Shown in pieces: positions 21,638 through 29,655 of a stretch of 64,000 nucleotides of DNA (position 1 is the first letter of the stretch; the number at the start of each line of letters is the position of its first letter). A program made the position numbers and the translations under genes. The notes below the pieces were generated by a model that saw nothing but the letters and a program-made list of their open reading frames with translations, searched no databases and was not told the origin of the DNA. Source of the stretch: Nocardia sp. CY41 (GTDB lineage Bacteria; Actinomycetota; Actinomycetes; Mycobacteriales; Mycobacteriaceae); NCBI RefSeq assembly GCF_009829325.1, contig NZ_VUOS01000007.1, positions 124,001 through 188,000 of the forward strand, in the 5' to 3' direction.

Positions 21638-21993
21638 CCGACACCAATCAGCTAATTGTGAACTTCCGCGGCGGTGTCGGGGAGCTGAAGCCCGACAACC
21701 CGGAGGAGCAGGCGAAAGCGCGGCGCACCGCAGCCCACTACGCCGAGAACGCCGACGAGTTGCGGACGTTCCTGGACATGCTCGGCCTGCGCGATCACCC
21801 CGTGAAGAAGCAGAAGCGGCCGAAGCATGTGCCCGGAAACCTGATCCGAAACCCCGGCATCTGCCGCAAGTGTGGGGTGCAGATGGTGTCGCGTGAGTCG
21901 GCGCAGCCCGGTGACGTCCGCTACGGGGGACTCGGCCTGTGCGTTCGCGACTACGCCCAGCACCGCCGCGCCGCGCTCAAGGAGGCGCGGTGA
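21634..21993 (+). CDS. Zinc-finger hypothetical protein (119 aa)
   Basis: GTGA-coupled. An N-terminal helical part (residues 22-55) precedes a basic linker (VKKQKRPKHVPGN) and a C-terminal domain with CRKC and a later Cys (GLGLCVRDYAQHRR). It looks like a small DNA- or RNA-binding protein. It directly precedes whiB. Confidence 0.55.
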   Translation: MTDTNQLIVNFRGGVGELKPDNPEEQAKARRTAAHYAENADELRTFLDMLGLRDHPVKKQKRPKHVPGNLIRNPGICRKCGVQMVSRESAQPGDVRYGGLGLCVRDYAQHRRAALKEAR

Positions 21994-22481
21994 GCGACAA
22001 CGAATGGCGGAAGAAGGCGTCCTGCCGCGCGTACTCCTCCGAGCTGTGGTTCCCGGAGCGCAGCAACAAGGCCAAGACCGCGGTGGACATCTGCCACGCC
22101 TGCCCGGTGCGGCGGGACTGCGCGGAGGACGCGATCAAGCGTGACGAACGCTGGGCCATCGTCGCCGGTTTCCGGTGCGGCGAGAAAAAGGAACGCGACG
22201 CACTGAAGGCATGGCTGGACGGCGATGTCGCCCAGGCGCCGAAGCCGCGCCACTACGTGCGCTCCCGCAGCGCTTGCGAACGCATCCCGGCCGGGCCGGC
22301 GAGCGAGCACCTGAAGGCGCTGGCCGAGGTGATGCGCTACGACGAACTGATCGCCATCACGGGGCTTACGGCTGGGGTTGTGAGCGGCCTGCTGTATGGG
22401 CGCCGCGGGAAGCCGCGGCAGACGATCCGCAAGGAGGACGCCGAGAAGGTGTTCTCGGTGCAGCTCGAGGTGAGCGCATGA
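21990..22481 (+). CDS. whiB: WhiB-family iron-sulfur transcription factor with extra C-terminal domain
   Basis: A 163-residue protein. Residues 7-70 carry the WhiB core: Cys12, Cys35, Cys38 and Cys44 in the C...C-x2-C-x5-C arrangement that holds a [4Fe-4S] cluster, followed by a turn (AIVAGFRCGEKKERDAL) replacing the usual GVWGG. Residues 95-160 add a second helical domain with HTH character (LKALAEVMRYDELIAITGLTAGVVSGLL), which most WhiB proteins lack. Wbl proteins act with the host principal sigma factor; phage copies can alter host septation and superinfection. GTGA-coupled within the early operon. Confidence 0.85.
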   Translation: MSDNEWRKKASCRAYSSELWFPERSNKAKTAVDICHACPVRRDCAEDAIKRDERWAIVAGFRCGEKKERDALKAWLDGDVAQAPKPRHYVRSRSACERIPAGPASEHLKALAEVMRYDELIAITGLTAGVVSGLLYGRRGKPRQTIRKEDAEKVFSVQLEVSA

Positions 22482-22729
22482 AGCGCTACGGCCCGTATGT
22501 CGACTACGACAAGCTCGCCGACGGCGCAATCGCCCTGTGCGAGCAGGTGCGTGATGTCGAGCCCGCTGTGACGTTCGCCGAACTCGCCGACCGGTGTGTA
22601 CGGGATCCGCAGCGGATGGCGCAGTTGCTGATGTGCCTGGCGGTGTGGGTCGACATCGACGGTCCGGCGTCCGCGTTGACCGCCCGTGCTGAAGCGGTCG
22701 CCCGCGGGCGCGTTCGGAGGTCGGCATGA
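22478..22729 (+). CDS. Helical hypothetical protein (83 aa)
   Basis: ATGA-coupled after whiB. An 83-residue, mostly helical protein (KLADGAIALCEQVRDVEP ... MAQLLMCLAVWVDID). No transmembrane prediction is certain. Unknown; possibly a WhiB partner. Confidence 0.55.
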   Translation: MKRYGPYVDYDKLADGAIALCEQVRDVEPAVTFAELADRCVRDPQRMAQLLMCLAVWVDIDGPASALTARAEAVARGRVRRSA

Positions 22730-22911
22730 GCATCCGCACCTGGAAGGACGGCCTGTCCCGCTTGGACATCGAGCAGGACCCGTCCGGCCGGATCCGCTTC
22801 GGCCTGCACGGAATCAATCAGGCGGGCGAGGTCATCGAGTACGGCTTCGTCGCGTCCTTCTCCGCGTCCGCGCGTGAGGAGATCGCCCAATTCATCAAGG
22901 AGGGCATGTGA
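22726..22911 (+). CDS. Small hypothetical protein (61 aa)
   Basis: ATGA-coupled. A compact alpha/beta product (IRTWKDGLSRLDIEQDPSG ... YGFVASFSASAREEIAQF). Begins the group leading to the recombination genes. Unknown. Confidence 0.55.
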   Translation: MSIRTWKDGLSRLDIEQDPSGRIRFGLHGINQAGEVIEYGFVASFSASAREEIAQFIKEGM

Positions 22912-22991
22912 GTACCCACGACTGCCCGTTCTGCCGTGGCGCTGGCTGCGTCCACTGCGGTGGCGGGGAGGTGGACGACCGTGAGCTTTGA
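22908..22991 (+). CDS. Zinc-knuckle micro-protein (27 aa)
   Basis: GTG at 22908 overlaps the upstream TGA. The 27-residue product has CPFC and C-x2-C (CVHC) motifs, a complete four-cysteine zinc knuckle similar to half a DnaJ-type repeat. The exonuclease GTG lies inside its end. Short, but the coupling and motif support it. Confidence 0.5.
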   Translation: MSTHDCPFCRGAGCVHCGGGEVDDREL

Positions 22992-23829
22992 TCAGCCGCC
23001 CACCACCCCGGACCTGTACTACGACCTGCCCGAGGCGATCTACCACGCCGACACCGAAAGCCTGTCGAGTTCTGGCGCCCGAACACTGCTTCGTCCCGGC
23101 GGGCCCGAGCTGTTCAAGTACCAGCGTGAGAACGGCAGCGGACGCTCCGAGCACTACGACTTCGGACTCGCCGCCCATGCCCTGCTGCTCGGAACCGGCG
23201 CGGAGGTCGTCGAGATCGAGGCCAGGGACTGGAAGACGAAGGCGGCGCAGGAGGAACGGAAGGCCGCCTACGCCGAGGGGAAGGTTCCGCTGCTGTCGGC
23301 GACCCTGCGCCAGGTCGAGGAGATGGTCGCCACGGCGCGCCGGCATCCGGTCGTGTCCGAACTCCTGGTCGGCGGGAAGCCGGAGGTGTCCGCCTACGCC
23401 CTCGACGAGGAGACGTGGACGATGCTGCGCGCCCGCTTCGACTACCTGCGGGAGGAGTCCCCGCAGGAGTACCTGTTCGTGGACTACAAGACGACGTCCG
23501 CGGACGCGGCGCCCGCGGTGTTCGCGTCGTCGTCGGCGAAGTTCCGCTACCCGATCCAGGACGCCTTCTACCGCATCGTTCTGCGGCTGCTCGGCTACCA
23601 AGTCTCCCGGTCGCTGTGGATCGCGCAGGAGAAGGAACCGCCGTACCGGCTCACGGTGAACGAGCACCAGCCGGGCGACCTCGCGCTCGCCGAGCAGCTC
23701 GTGCGCAAGGCCATCGACATCTACGCCGAATGCGTCGCGGCCGACCACTGGCCGGGCTACGGCACCGACATCAACCCGATCACCATGCCCGCATGGGCGA
23801 TCCGCGAATGGGAGGCCCTGCTCGCATGA
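22981..23829 (+). CDS. PD-(D/E)XK exonuclease (RecE/lambda-exo-like)
   Basis: A 282-residue nuclease that would resect DNA ends to give 3' single strands for annealing. The pattern matches phage RecE/DUF3799-type exonucleases: LSSSGARTLL near residue 28, His66 in GLAAHALLLG, Asp154 in RARFDYL, Asp168 and Lys170 in VDYKTT, then YPIQDAFYR. GTG start inside the preceding micro-gene. It is followed directly by a Rad52-like annealing protein, forming a two-component recombination module. Confidence 0.85.
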   Translation: MSFDQPPTTPDLYYDLPEAIYHADTESLSSSGARTLLRPGGPELFKYQRENGSGRSEHYDFGLAAHALLLGTGAEVVEIEARDWKTKAAQEERKAAYAEGKVPLLSATLRQVEEMVATARRHPVVSELLVGGKPEVSAYALDEETWTMLRARFDYLREESPQEYLFVDYKTTSADAAPAVFASSSAKFRYPIQDAFYRIVLRLLGYQVSRSLWIAQEKEPPYRLTVNEHQPGDLALAEQLVRKAIDIYAECVAADHWPGYGTDINPITMPAWAIREWEALLA

Positions 23830-24521
23830 ATCCGATCGTCATGCCCGACGTCGAAACGACTGTCGGGATCGACTTGAGAGCGCAGCTCGAGACCCTGGCG
23901 AAGCTGCGTGAGAAGTTCGAGAAGCACCAGATCGGCCTGCTTCCCAAGCCGTACTCGAAGGATGCACAGAAGGGGAAGTGCGGGGTCTGCAAGGGCTTCC
24001 ACGGCCTGCCCGCGATGCACGTCGACTACGTCGGCCACGCCGCGGTCACCGACCGCCTGCTCGATGTGGACCCGCTGTGGAACTGGGAGCCGGTCGGCGT
24101 CGACCAGAACGGCCTTCCGGTCCTCGACAACAACGGCGGCCTGTGGATTCGCCTGACCATCGCCGGCCTGACTCGACTCGGGTACGGAGATGCCCAGGGC
24201 AAGCGCGGCGGCGACGCCGTGAAGGAAGCCATCGGAGACGCGATCCGTAACGCCGCCATGCGCTTCGGTGTCGCCCTGGATCTGTGGCACAAGGGCGATC
24301 TGCACATCGAGTCCGAGGAGCAAGCCGAGGCGCCGGTGGACGAGGACCCGATTCTGCGGGCCCGCCGCGACCTGAACGCCGCCATCTCCGCGCGCGGAAT
24401 CAGCCCCAACAAGGCGAAGGCGCGCTTCGCGAAGAACGGCCACGGCCAGTTGGGCGCGTCGACCGATGTCAAAGCCATCCGCGCCCTGGTTGAGCACTAC
24501 CGCAACGGGGGTGAGGAATGA
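23826..24521 (+). CDS. Rad52/DdrA-like single-strand annealing protein
   Basis: A 231-residue protein. Residues 15-165 follow the Rad52/22-type phage annealing family, with 'HAAVTDRLLDVDPLWNWEP' and the signature 'VKEAIGDAIRNAAMRFGVAL' near 140-160. The C-terminal tail (170-231) is charged and may contact SSB or the exonuclease. ATGA-coupled to the exonuclease. A CGVC motif near residue 52 is unusual for the family. Confidence 0.85.
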   Translation: MNPIVMPDVETTVGIDLRAQLETLAKLREKFEKHQIGLLPKPYSKDAQKGKCGVCKGFHGLPAMHVDYVGHAAVTDRLLDVDPLWNWEPVGVDQNGLPVLDNNGGLWIRLTIAGLTRLGYGDAQGKRGGDAVKEAIGDAIRNAAMRFGVALDLWHKGDLHIESEEQAEAPVDEDPILRARRDLNAAISARGISPNKAKARFAKNGHGQLGASTDVKAIRALVEHYRNGGEE

Positions 24522-25069
24522 CCGCCGTACAGCCCGGACAGCCCACATTTCAGGCTGCCCAGGAATGGCCTGCTGTAGATGTGCGGTGGCATGACGACCG
24601 CAACTTCGAGCGCCTGGTGAACGCCGACCTCCGTGACCCCAAGGGCATCGGACCGCAGTACGCGATCCTGCGTCGCAAGGAAAACCGGGTCCGCTGGTTG
24701 CAGATGCTCGTCAGCATTCAGCAGTCGATCATCCAGCAGAACGCCCTCGCCAACGCCACCCTGAAGTCGCATCCCGATCGTCCTGCGCCGGGGGAACTCA
24801 CTCCGCAGTCTTACCTCGACGCCAAGCGGGAGGTGGAGGAGCGCAAACGACCGCGGGAACGCGCGCTGCGCGCGGTGAACGAACGCCTCGGTGAGGCTCG
24901 CCGCCTGATCGGCTCCGACCCGTTGGCGAACTCGACGGCCGGCCGCGTGGTGGCCCACCTCGCGGAGGTGGACCTGCTGCTGCGGGAGGGGAACGTCGAC
25001 GACGCGCGGCGCAAGGTGCGGTCGTTGATGTGGAACCTCGGTTCGGGCGGCGCGGAGGTGGAGTCGTGA
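24518..25069 (+). CDS. Helical hypothetical protein (183 aa)
   Basis: Coupled to the annealing protein by ATGA. Long helical stretches (residues 35-75 and 95-175) rich in Arg, Glu and Leu. N-terminal 'VRWHDDRNFERLVNADLRDP' is distinctive. It may be a recombination or replication accessory factor; family not recognised. Confidence 0.6.
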   Translation: MTAVQPGQPTFQAAQEWPAVDVRWHDDRNFERLVNADLRDPKGIGPQYAILRRKENRVRWLQMLVSIQQSIIQQNALANATLKSHPDRPAPGELTPQSYLDAKREVEERKRPRERALRAVNERLGEARRLIGSDPLANSTAGRVVAHLAEVDLLLREGNVDDARRKVRSLMWNLGSGGAEVES

Positions 25070-25431
25070 TCGAGGACCCGTTCAACCTGATCGAGATCGA
25101 GCAGGGCTTGCGCGAACTGGAATCCAGCGGTGGACAGGCGGCCCTGGATTTGAAGCGCTGGCGCGACGACCTCGCCCTGAAACGGAAGCAGCTGCGGGAC
25201 GCGAAGACCAAGGCCACGTTCAACGCCCCGGACGGCACGGTCCAGATGAAGAACGCTTACGTCGACCAGGAGACTACCGACCTGCAACTGGAGTACGACC
25301 TCGCTGACAACCAGGCCAGGTACGGAGCCGACATGGTCGACGAGCGCAGGTCGACCCGTTCGTCATTGCAGACCAGGGCGAAGCTGGCCGTCGAGGCGAT
25401 GAAGCTGGCCGGATACGGCGGTGGCGCATGA
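25066..25431 (+). CDS. Helical hypothetical protein (121 aa)
   Basis: GTGA start. Mostly coiled-coil helix (ALDLKRWRDDLALKRKQLRDAK ... LEYDLADNQARYGAD). Sits between the annealing module and HNH gene. Reminiscent in shape of small phage recombination accessory proteins, but no motif confirms this. Confidence 0.55.
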   Translation: MIEDPFNLIEIEQGLRELESSGGQAALDLKRWRDDLALKRKQLRDAKTKATFNAPDGTVQMKNAYVDQETTDLQLEYDLADNQARYGADMVDERRSTRSSLQTRAKLAVEAMKLAGYGGGA

Positions 25432-25844
25432 CCGTCCATCCATCCGCCAAGAACCTGGCCGCGGACATGGTGCGCCGGTTGGCGAAGCACCAGCCCCGAA
25501 CCAAGCGCCCGAAGAACCCCGGCGAGAGCTGGACCCGGGAGTTGCTCGCCGCCCGTTCCGGTGGCCTGTGTGAGCGCTGCGGTATAGCCCCCGCACAGTC
25601 GGTACACCATCGCTGGAAGAGGGGGCAGGGAGGGCCGTGGTCGGCCTCCAACTGCGTCGCGCTTTGTGGGGACGGTGTTCGCGGATGCCATGGGTTCGCT
25701 GAGCACAACCCGAACGCCGCAGAACCCGAAGGGCTGCATCTGCGTCCGTGGATGACTCCCGCCGAGTGCCGGTTCCTGTACCGCGGCCGGTGGGTGCTGC
25801 TCACGGATGACGGACGCGTCGATCCGATCGGGGGTGAGGCATGA
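25428..25844 (+). CDS. HNH endonuclease-like protein
   Basis: A 138-residue protein with CERCG (residues 49-53), 'SVHHRWKRGQGG' (the beta-alpha-metal His pair) and 'NCVALCGDGVRGCHGF', the usual phage HNH layout with structural zinc cysteines and catalytic His. The final HNH His is in GCHGF. It lies just before two DNA methyltransferase genes; a nuclease role in recombination or host DNA attack is possible. Confidence 0.8.
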   Translation: MTVHPSAKNLAADMVRRLAKHQPRTKRPKNPGESWTRELLAARSGGLCERCGIAPAQSVHHRWKRGQGGPWSASNCVALCGDGVRGCHGFAEHNPNAAEPEGLHLRPWMTPAECRFLYRGRWVLLTDDGRVDPIGGEA

Positions 25845-26548
25845 AACCCATCCTGTTGGACACCTTCTGCAAGGCTGGCGGCGCAGCAGTGGGGTATGCC
25901 GCGGCGGGGTTCGAAGTCGTTGGTGTGGACATCGAGCCGCAACCGAACTACCCGTTCACCTTCTATCAGGGCGACGCCCTGGAGTTCATCAGAGACCGCG
26001 GCCACGAGTTCGACGCCATCCACGCCTCCCCTCCCTGCCAGGGGTATTCGGCGATGAAGGACATGCCCGACGCCCGTGAGCATCCGAAGCTGATCGGCGA
26101 AGTCCGTGACCTCCTGAAAGAACTCGGTCGGCCGTACGTGATCGAGAACGTCGTCGGCGCCCGCGCACACATGATCGACCCCGTACTGCTGTGCGGGACC
26201 ATGTTCGGCCTCGGCGACGCCGGCTTCGAACTTCAACGTCACCGCCTCTTCGAGACCAGCTTCCCCGTTCTGCCCCCCTCGGGGTGCAAGCACGAGCTTC
26301 CCGTGATCGGGGTGTACGGCGGGCATGTGCGGTGCCGGTCGACGAAGTTCTGGCGCAACGGCGGCCGCGACTTCCCTGGCTACGACAAGAAGCAGCTGGC
26401 CATGACCGTCATGGGCGTCACGCATCGCATGACCATGAACGAGCTTTCCGAGGCCATCCCTCCCCAATACGCGGAGTACGTGGGTCGCCAGCTGCTCGCA
26501 ACACTCAACCCCGCCCTGATCACCGAGAGGTCCAGCGATGACCAGTGA
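25841..26548 (+). CDS. C5-cytosine DNA methyltransferase (small)
   Basis: A 235-residue enzyme transferring methyl from SAM to cytosine C5. Motif I is LLDTFCKAGGAAVGY, motif IV ASPPCQGYS (catalytic Cys66), motif VI IENV (Glu102), motif VIII QRHRLFE, and a motif IX/X-like end 'AIPPQYAEYVGRQLL'. It is shorter than host Dcm enzymes because the target-recognition region is small. Likely protects phage DNA from restriction. ATGA-coupled to the HNH gene. Confidence 0.88.
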   Translation: MKPILLDTFCKAGGAAVGYAAAGFEVVGVDIEPQPNYPFTFYQGDALEFIRDRGHEFDAIHASPPCQGYSAMKDMPDAREHPKLIGEVRDLLKELGRPYVIENVVGARAHMIDPVLLCGTMFGLGDAGFELQRHRLFETSFPVLPPSGCKHELPVIGVYGGHVRCRSTKFWRNGGRDFPGYDKKQLAMTVMGVTHRMTMNELSEAIPPQYAEYVGRQLLATLNPALITERSSDDQ

Positions 26549-26798
26549 CCGCGACCAGCTCGCCGACGATATCGAGGCTCGGGTGATCACCGAACCAACC
26601 GAACTCGACGCGCTGCCGATCATGAGCCTGGTCCTCGCCTATGGGGTCGCCCACCAGGCAGTACCCGCAGAACGCGGCGACGCCCCCGTGTGGCTCAAGC
26701 CAACCGGAGTGCGCGCGCAGACCAGCGTCGAGCTTCTGGCCGACACCCGTGGCGCTGGCGTCACTGTCCTCTACGCCCCGAATGGGGGTGAACAGTGA
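26538..26798 (+). CDS. Hypothetical protein between two methyltransferases (86 aa)
   Basis: Starts 11 bases inside the end of the first methyltransferase and ends overlapping the GTG of the second. An 86-residue acidic alpha/beta product (DQLADDIEARVITEPTELDAL ... VTVLYAPNGG). Unknown; perhaps an accessory of one methyltransferase. Confidence 0.5.
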   Translation: MTSDRDQLADDIEARVITEPTELDALPIMSLVLAYGVAHQAVPAERGDAPVWLKPTGVRAQTSVELLADTRGAGVTVLYAPNGGEQ

Positions 26799-27808
26799 TC
26801 GACTGGATCGACCTGTTCTCCGGCGGCGGCGGTTCGAGCGTGGGGATCCGCCGCGCCGGCCAACAGGTGAAGGCGTGCGCCAACCACTGGCCCGTCGCGG
26901 TGGCGACTCACCAGAAGAACCACCCGGACGTCGAGCACTTCACAGCGAACCTGTCGGAGACCGACTTCCGCACCTTCCCCCGCACGACCGCCCTGTGGGC
27001 TTCCCCGTCGTGCGTGTGGCACGCCCGCTCCGGCGGCCGCAAGCAGCCTCCCGCGGAGGTGGAGCGGCTGCGGCAGGACGCGGGCGCGATCGACCGGGCC
27101 ACCGCGTTCGCGGTGATCGCCGCCGCGGAAGTTCACCAGTACGAGGCGATCGTGGTGGAGAACGTCGAGGAGTTCACCCGCTGGAGCTTGTTCCGGTGGT
27201 GGCTGGACGGTCTCGCTGCCCTCGGGTACCGGCATCAGACCGTGGTGTTGGATGCCGCGGCGGTACCGGGTGCGGTGGCTCAGGTGCGGCGCCGCTGGTT
27301 CGGGGTGTTCACCCGCGACGGGGGCGTAGACCTGTCACTGCCCGCGGTGCAAACCCCTCCCGCTACGTCGATCCTCGACCCAGATCCGGGCCGGCCAGTC
27401 ACGCGGCGGCTGTATGTGTCCCCGCAGATCGAGCAGATCACCGAACCGGGTGTGCCGCATCTGGTGATGTACCGACGCAACGCCAAACCCCGACGGGCGG
27501 ACCGGCATCCGCTCGCCACGGTGACCGCAGGCGGGAACCATCACGCGGTCGCCACCGTCACCGCCGAGGGCGTGTTCCACCGGATGCTCACCAACACCGA
27601 GCGCGCACGGGCGCAGGGATTCCCGGACTCCTATCAGTGGGTGGGGAACCGAGCGGAGGTCCTCAAGCAGGTGGGCAATGCCGTGGCTGTCCCGGTCGCC
27701 GAGTTCCTCGCTCGCCGGATCGCCGCGCATCTCGAAGGCTCCACCGTCCCGTCCGAGTGCGGTGATCAGTACGCGCTGGCCATCAACCCGGAAGGAGAGG
27801 AGGGGTGA
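26795..27808 (+). CDS. C5-cytosine DNA methyltransferase, SPxC variant
   Basis: A 337-residue enzyme. Motif I is WIDLFSGGGGSSVGI; motif IV reads ASPSCVWH (Cys73), with Ser in place of the usual Pro before the catalytic Cys; motif VI is VENVEEF (Glu122); motif VIII QVRRRWFGVF; motif X KQVGNAVAVPVAEFL. The SPxC form is a recognised subgroup among phage-encoded Dcm-like proteins, so it is probably active. GTGA-coupled. A second specificity beside the smaller enzyme suggests broad anti-restriction modification. Confidence 0.85.
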   Translation: MIDWIDLFSGGGGSSVGIRRAGQQVKACANHWPVAVATHQKNHPDVEHFTANLSETDFRTFPRTTALWASPSCVWHARSGGRKQPPAEVERLRQDAGAIDRATAFAVIAAAEVHQYEAIVVENVEEFTRWSLFRWWLDGLAALGYRHQTVVLDAAAVPGAVAQVRRRWFGVFTRDGGVDLSLPAVQTPPATSILDPDPGRPVTRRLYVSPQIEQITEPGVPHLVMYRRNAKPRRADRHPLATVTAGGNHHAVATVTAEGVFHRMLTNTERARAQGFPDSYQWVGNRAEVLKQVGNAVAVPVAEFLARRIAAHLEGSTVPSECGDQYALAINPEGEEG

Positions 27809-28437
27809 GCACCGACCTGAAGGCGATCATGGACCGCGACGAACGCCGCCGGCGGATGCTGAACGACCCCGACCTGACCGGCGACCTGCTACTGCTCACC
27901 CTTGCCCTGGACGAGTTCCTCGTCTCTCGCAACGAGCAGGGACGCAAGAAGTTGCGGAACTGGGCATGGGAAGTCGCGCACCTGACGCACGGAAACAGCG
28001 ACTACCACCTGCGGTACTGGACCAAGAAGGTCATCGCCGATGACCTCCCGCGGTATGAGCCGATCAAACCGAAGGGGCGCGGCTGCGTGGCGCCGATGGT
28101 GCGACGAGAAGGCGCGTGCGGCAACGCCGGTACGACCAGCCGGGTCGACCGCGATCCGTTGACGGGTGACTCCAGGTGGGTGCACTACTGCGCCCGGCAT
28201 AAGCACCTAGCCGGACCCGTAGAGGCACGGATCCGGGAATGGGTCGAGAACGGGAAGCCGTCCCCTCCAGCGAACACGGGCGGCGTCCTGCGCCGCTACT
28301 TCGACGCGGACTGGGACACGGTCTACCGGTGGGCTTCTGGTCGGGAACCGATGGAGGGCGGGCGTGAAGCGACACCGCCGCGGCCGAAGCTGCGCCTGAT
28401 CACCGGCGGCGCAGAGCAATTGGGCGGGGATTCATGA
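27805..28437 (+). CDS. Zinc-containing hypothetical protein (210 aa)
   Basis: A soluble protein with a helical N-terminal part (residues 15-80) and a central candidate zinc domain (GCVAPMVRREGACGN ... HYCARHKHL, residues 92-135). The C-terminal segment contains 'RRYFDADWDTVYRWASG'. It lies immediately before the replication initiator candidate. I recall similar unnamed proteins in actinophage early regions; no function is established. Confidence 0.6.
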   Translation: MSTDLKAIMDRDERRRRMLNDPDLTGDLLLLTLALDEFLVSRNEQGRKKLRNWAWEVAHLTHGNSDYHLRYWTKKVIADDLPRYEPIKPKGRGCVAPMVRREGACGNAGTTSRVDRDPLTGDSRWVHYCARHKHLAGPVEARIREWVENGKPSPPANTGGVLRRYFDADWDTVYRWASGREPMEGGREATPPRPKLRLITGGAEQLGGDS

Positions 28438-28455
28438 TGCGGGGAGGTCTCGGGG

Positions 28456-28854
28456 ATGCGGAAGGCAGGCGTCATGGCCTCGGTGGAGGACACGCTCGTG
28501 GATATCTCGGATCCGATTCCGGTGGACCGGTTCGAATGGGAGCGCATCATCCGCCGGGTCCGGATGTCCAAGGGCACCAAGTATGTCGCGGTGATGCTGG
28601 CTACGTACGCGGACCGGGACGGAACCAGGGTGCGGCCGGGTGTGGATCGGCTGGCGTTGGTGATGTGCGTGTCGGAGCCGACGGTGAAGCGCGGCATGTC
28701 GGAGTTGCGGGCGATGGGGCTCATTCAGCGGGTGAAGCAGGGCAACCGGCACGCGAAGAAGGCGGACGAGTACCGGTTGACGATGCCGTTGAATCTGCTC
28801 GATCTGCCGATGCTCGGGCCGGACGAGGACGGAATGTCTGGGGATCACTCATGA
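28456..28854 (+). CDS. Winged-helix protein, probable replication initiator
   Basis: A 132-residue protein with a winged helix at residues 38-100 (GTKYVAVMLATYADRDGTRVRPGVDRLALVMCVSEPTVKRGMSELRAMGLI), the helix_turn_helix_36-type fold also used by lambda O and plasmid Rep proteins. ATG at 28456 lies 8 bases after GGGAGG. Its 3' end runs into an array of GTCTGGGGATCA repeats with a perfect DnaA box, just as lambda O binds iterons in and near its own gene. No polymerase, helicase or primase is seen, so it presumably recruits the host replisome. Confidence 0.7.
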   Translation: MRKAGVMASVEDTLVDISDPIPVDRFEWERIIRRVRMSKGTKYVAVMLATYADRDGTRVRPGVDRLALVMCVSEPTVKRGMSELRAMGLIQRVKQGNRHAKKADEYRLTMPLNLLDLPMLGPDEDGMSGDHS

Positions 28855-29040
28855 TCCGTGGACTTATCGCTGACGCACCGAGTCTGGAGATCACCCATGA
28901 TCCCCAGAAAGTTATCCACAGGCAATGTCTAGGGATCACTGGTGTGCCCCAGACATTGGCGCCCGCAGAAAGTCTGGGGATCATTTTGAAGAAGTCTGGG
29001 GATCATTTTGGGCGAGTCTGGGGATCATGGGTGATCCCCC
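28836..29040. other. Probable replication origin: iteron array with DnaA box
   Basis: GTCTGGGGATCA or one-base variants start at 28836, 28882, 28927, 28972, 28994 and 29016, spaced 46, 45, 45, 22 and 22 bp, close to multiples of two helical turns. Inverted partial copies lie at 28898-28908, 28945-28954 and 29032-29040. A perfect DnaA box TTATCCACA is at 28912-28920. The 301-bp gap after the winged-helix gene is filled by this array, and the first repeat lies inside that gene's end. Confidence 0.8.
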
Positions 29041-29155
29041 ACCATTCCTACCAACCACAACCATTCCAAGAGACGTGGCTGGTTTGGGAACGGAACTCAC
29101 GACCGCGCGCGAGCCGACCGCATCCAATTCCCCCATCGATGGCAGCGGTGAAGCG

Positions 29156-29368
29156 ATGAGCCCGGACCGCTACGGCGAACCCACCGACCGCCCTTGCCGG
29201 GATGCCCGATGCCGCCGCGGATGGATCGGCGCCGACGACGAAGGCCGGCCCATTCCGTGCCTCGCCTGCAAACCGCATCTGGCGAAGACGACCACCACCA
29301 ACGACTGCGCCGAGTCGATCCCGTCGACCAAGGCGCAAGCAGCAATCGACAGAGAGGCCCGCAGATGA
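29156..29368 (+). CDS. Zinc-knuckle protein (70 aa)
   Basis: ATG at 29156, immediately after the origin region. The product has CRDARCRRGW and CLAC motifs, a four-cysteine zinc site like DnaJ or translation-type knuckles. The C-terminus is Thr/Ala-rich. ATGA overlap to the next gene. Confidence 0.6.
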   Translation: MSPDRYGEPTDRPCRDARCRRGWIGADDEGRPIPCLACKPHLAKTTTTNDCAESIPSTKAQAAIDREARR

Positions 29369-29655
29369 GCGCGAAGCCCTTGCGGATCATCCGGGTACCG
29401 CAAACCCCTCCCGGTCCGTCTACGGCCCATCTGGAGCCCGAAAACCCCTATCCCACTCCGACCGCCTGCCCGAGGTGTGGGGCGTGGGTTGCGGATGAGG
29501 AGCTGCACGCCGAGTTCCACGGCAACTTCGCCTCGATGGGGCGGTGGATGCGGCGGGCGGCCGACCTGCTGCGGCAGGTGATCCGGGAAGACCTTCCCGC
29601 CTATGACGAACTTGTTCCCAGGGATGGGGACATCAAGCAAGGAGACAACCAGTGA
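29365..29655 (+). CDS. Hypothetical protein with CPRCG motif (96 aa)
   Basis: ATGA-coupled. N-terminal 30 residues are Pro-rich. CPRCGAWV with later His (ELHAEFHGNF) resembles a C2H2-like actinophage zinc finger. A helical tail follows. Probably DNA binding. Confidence 0.55.
   Translation: MSAKPLRIIRVPQTPPGPSTAHLEPENPYPTPTACPRCGAWVADEELHAEFHGNFASMGRWMRRAADLLRQVIREDLPAYDELVPRDGDIKQGDNQ

Noticed and set aside
28925..29155. An upstream in-frame extension of the 29156 gene
   Set aside because: The extension is made only of iteron sequence read in frame. The ATG at 29156 fits the coupled-gene pattern.
28851..29159. A 102-codon frame across the origin with ATGA overlaps at both ends
   Set aside because: It runs through the iterons, whose 22-bp period shifts the frame at each repeat. 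The product has no domain-like composition. The coupling signals are noted, but the DNA pattern explains the region better.
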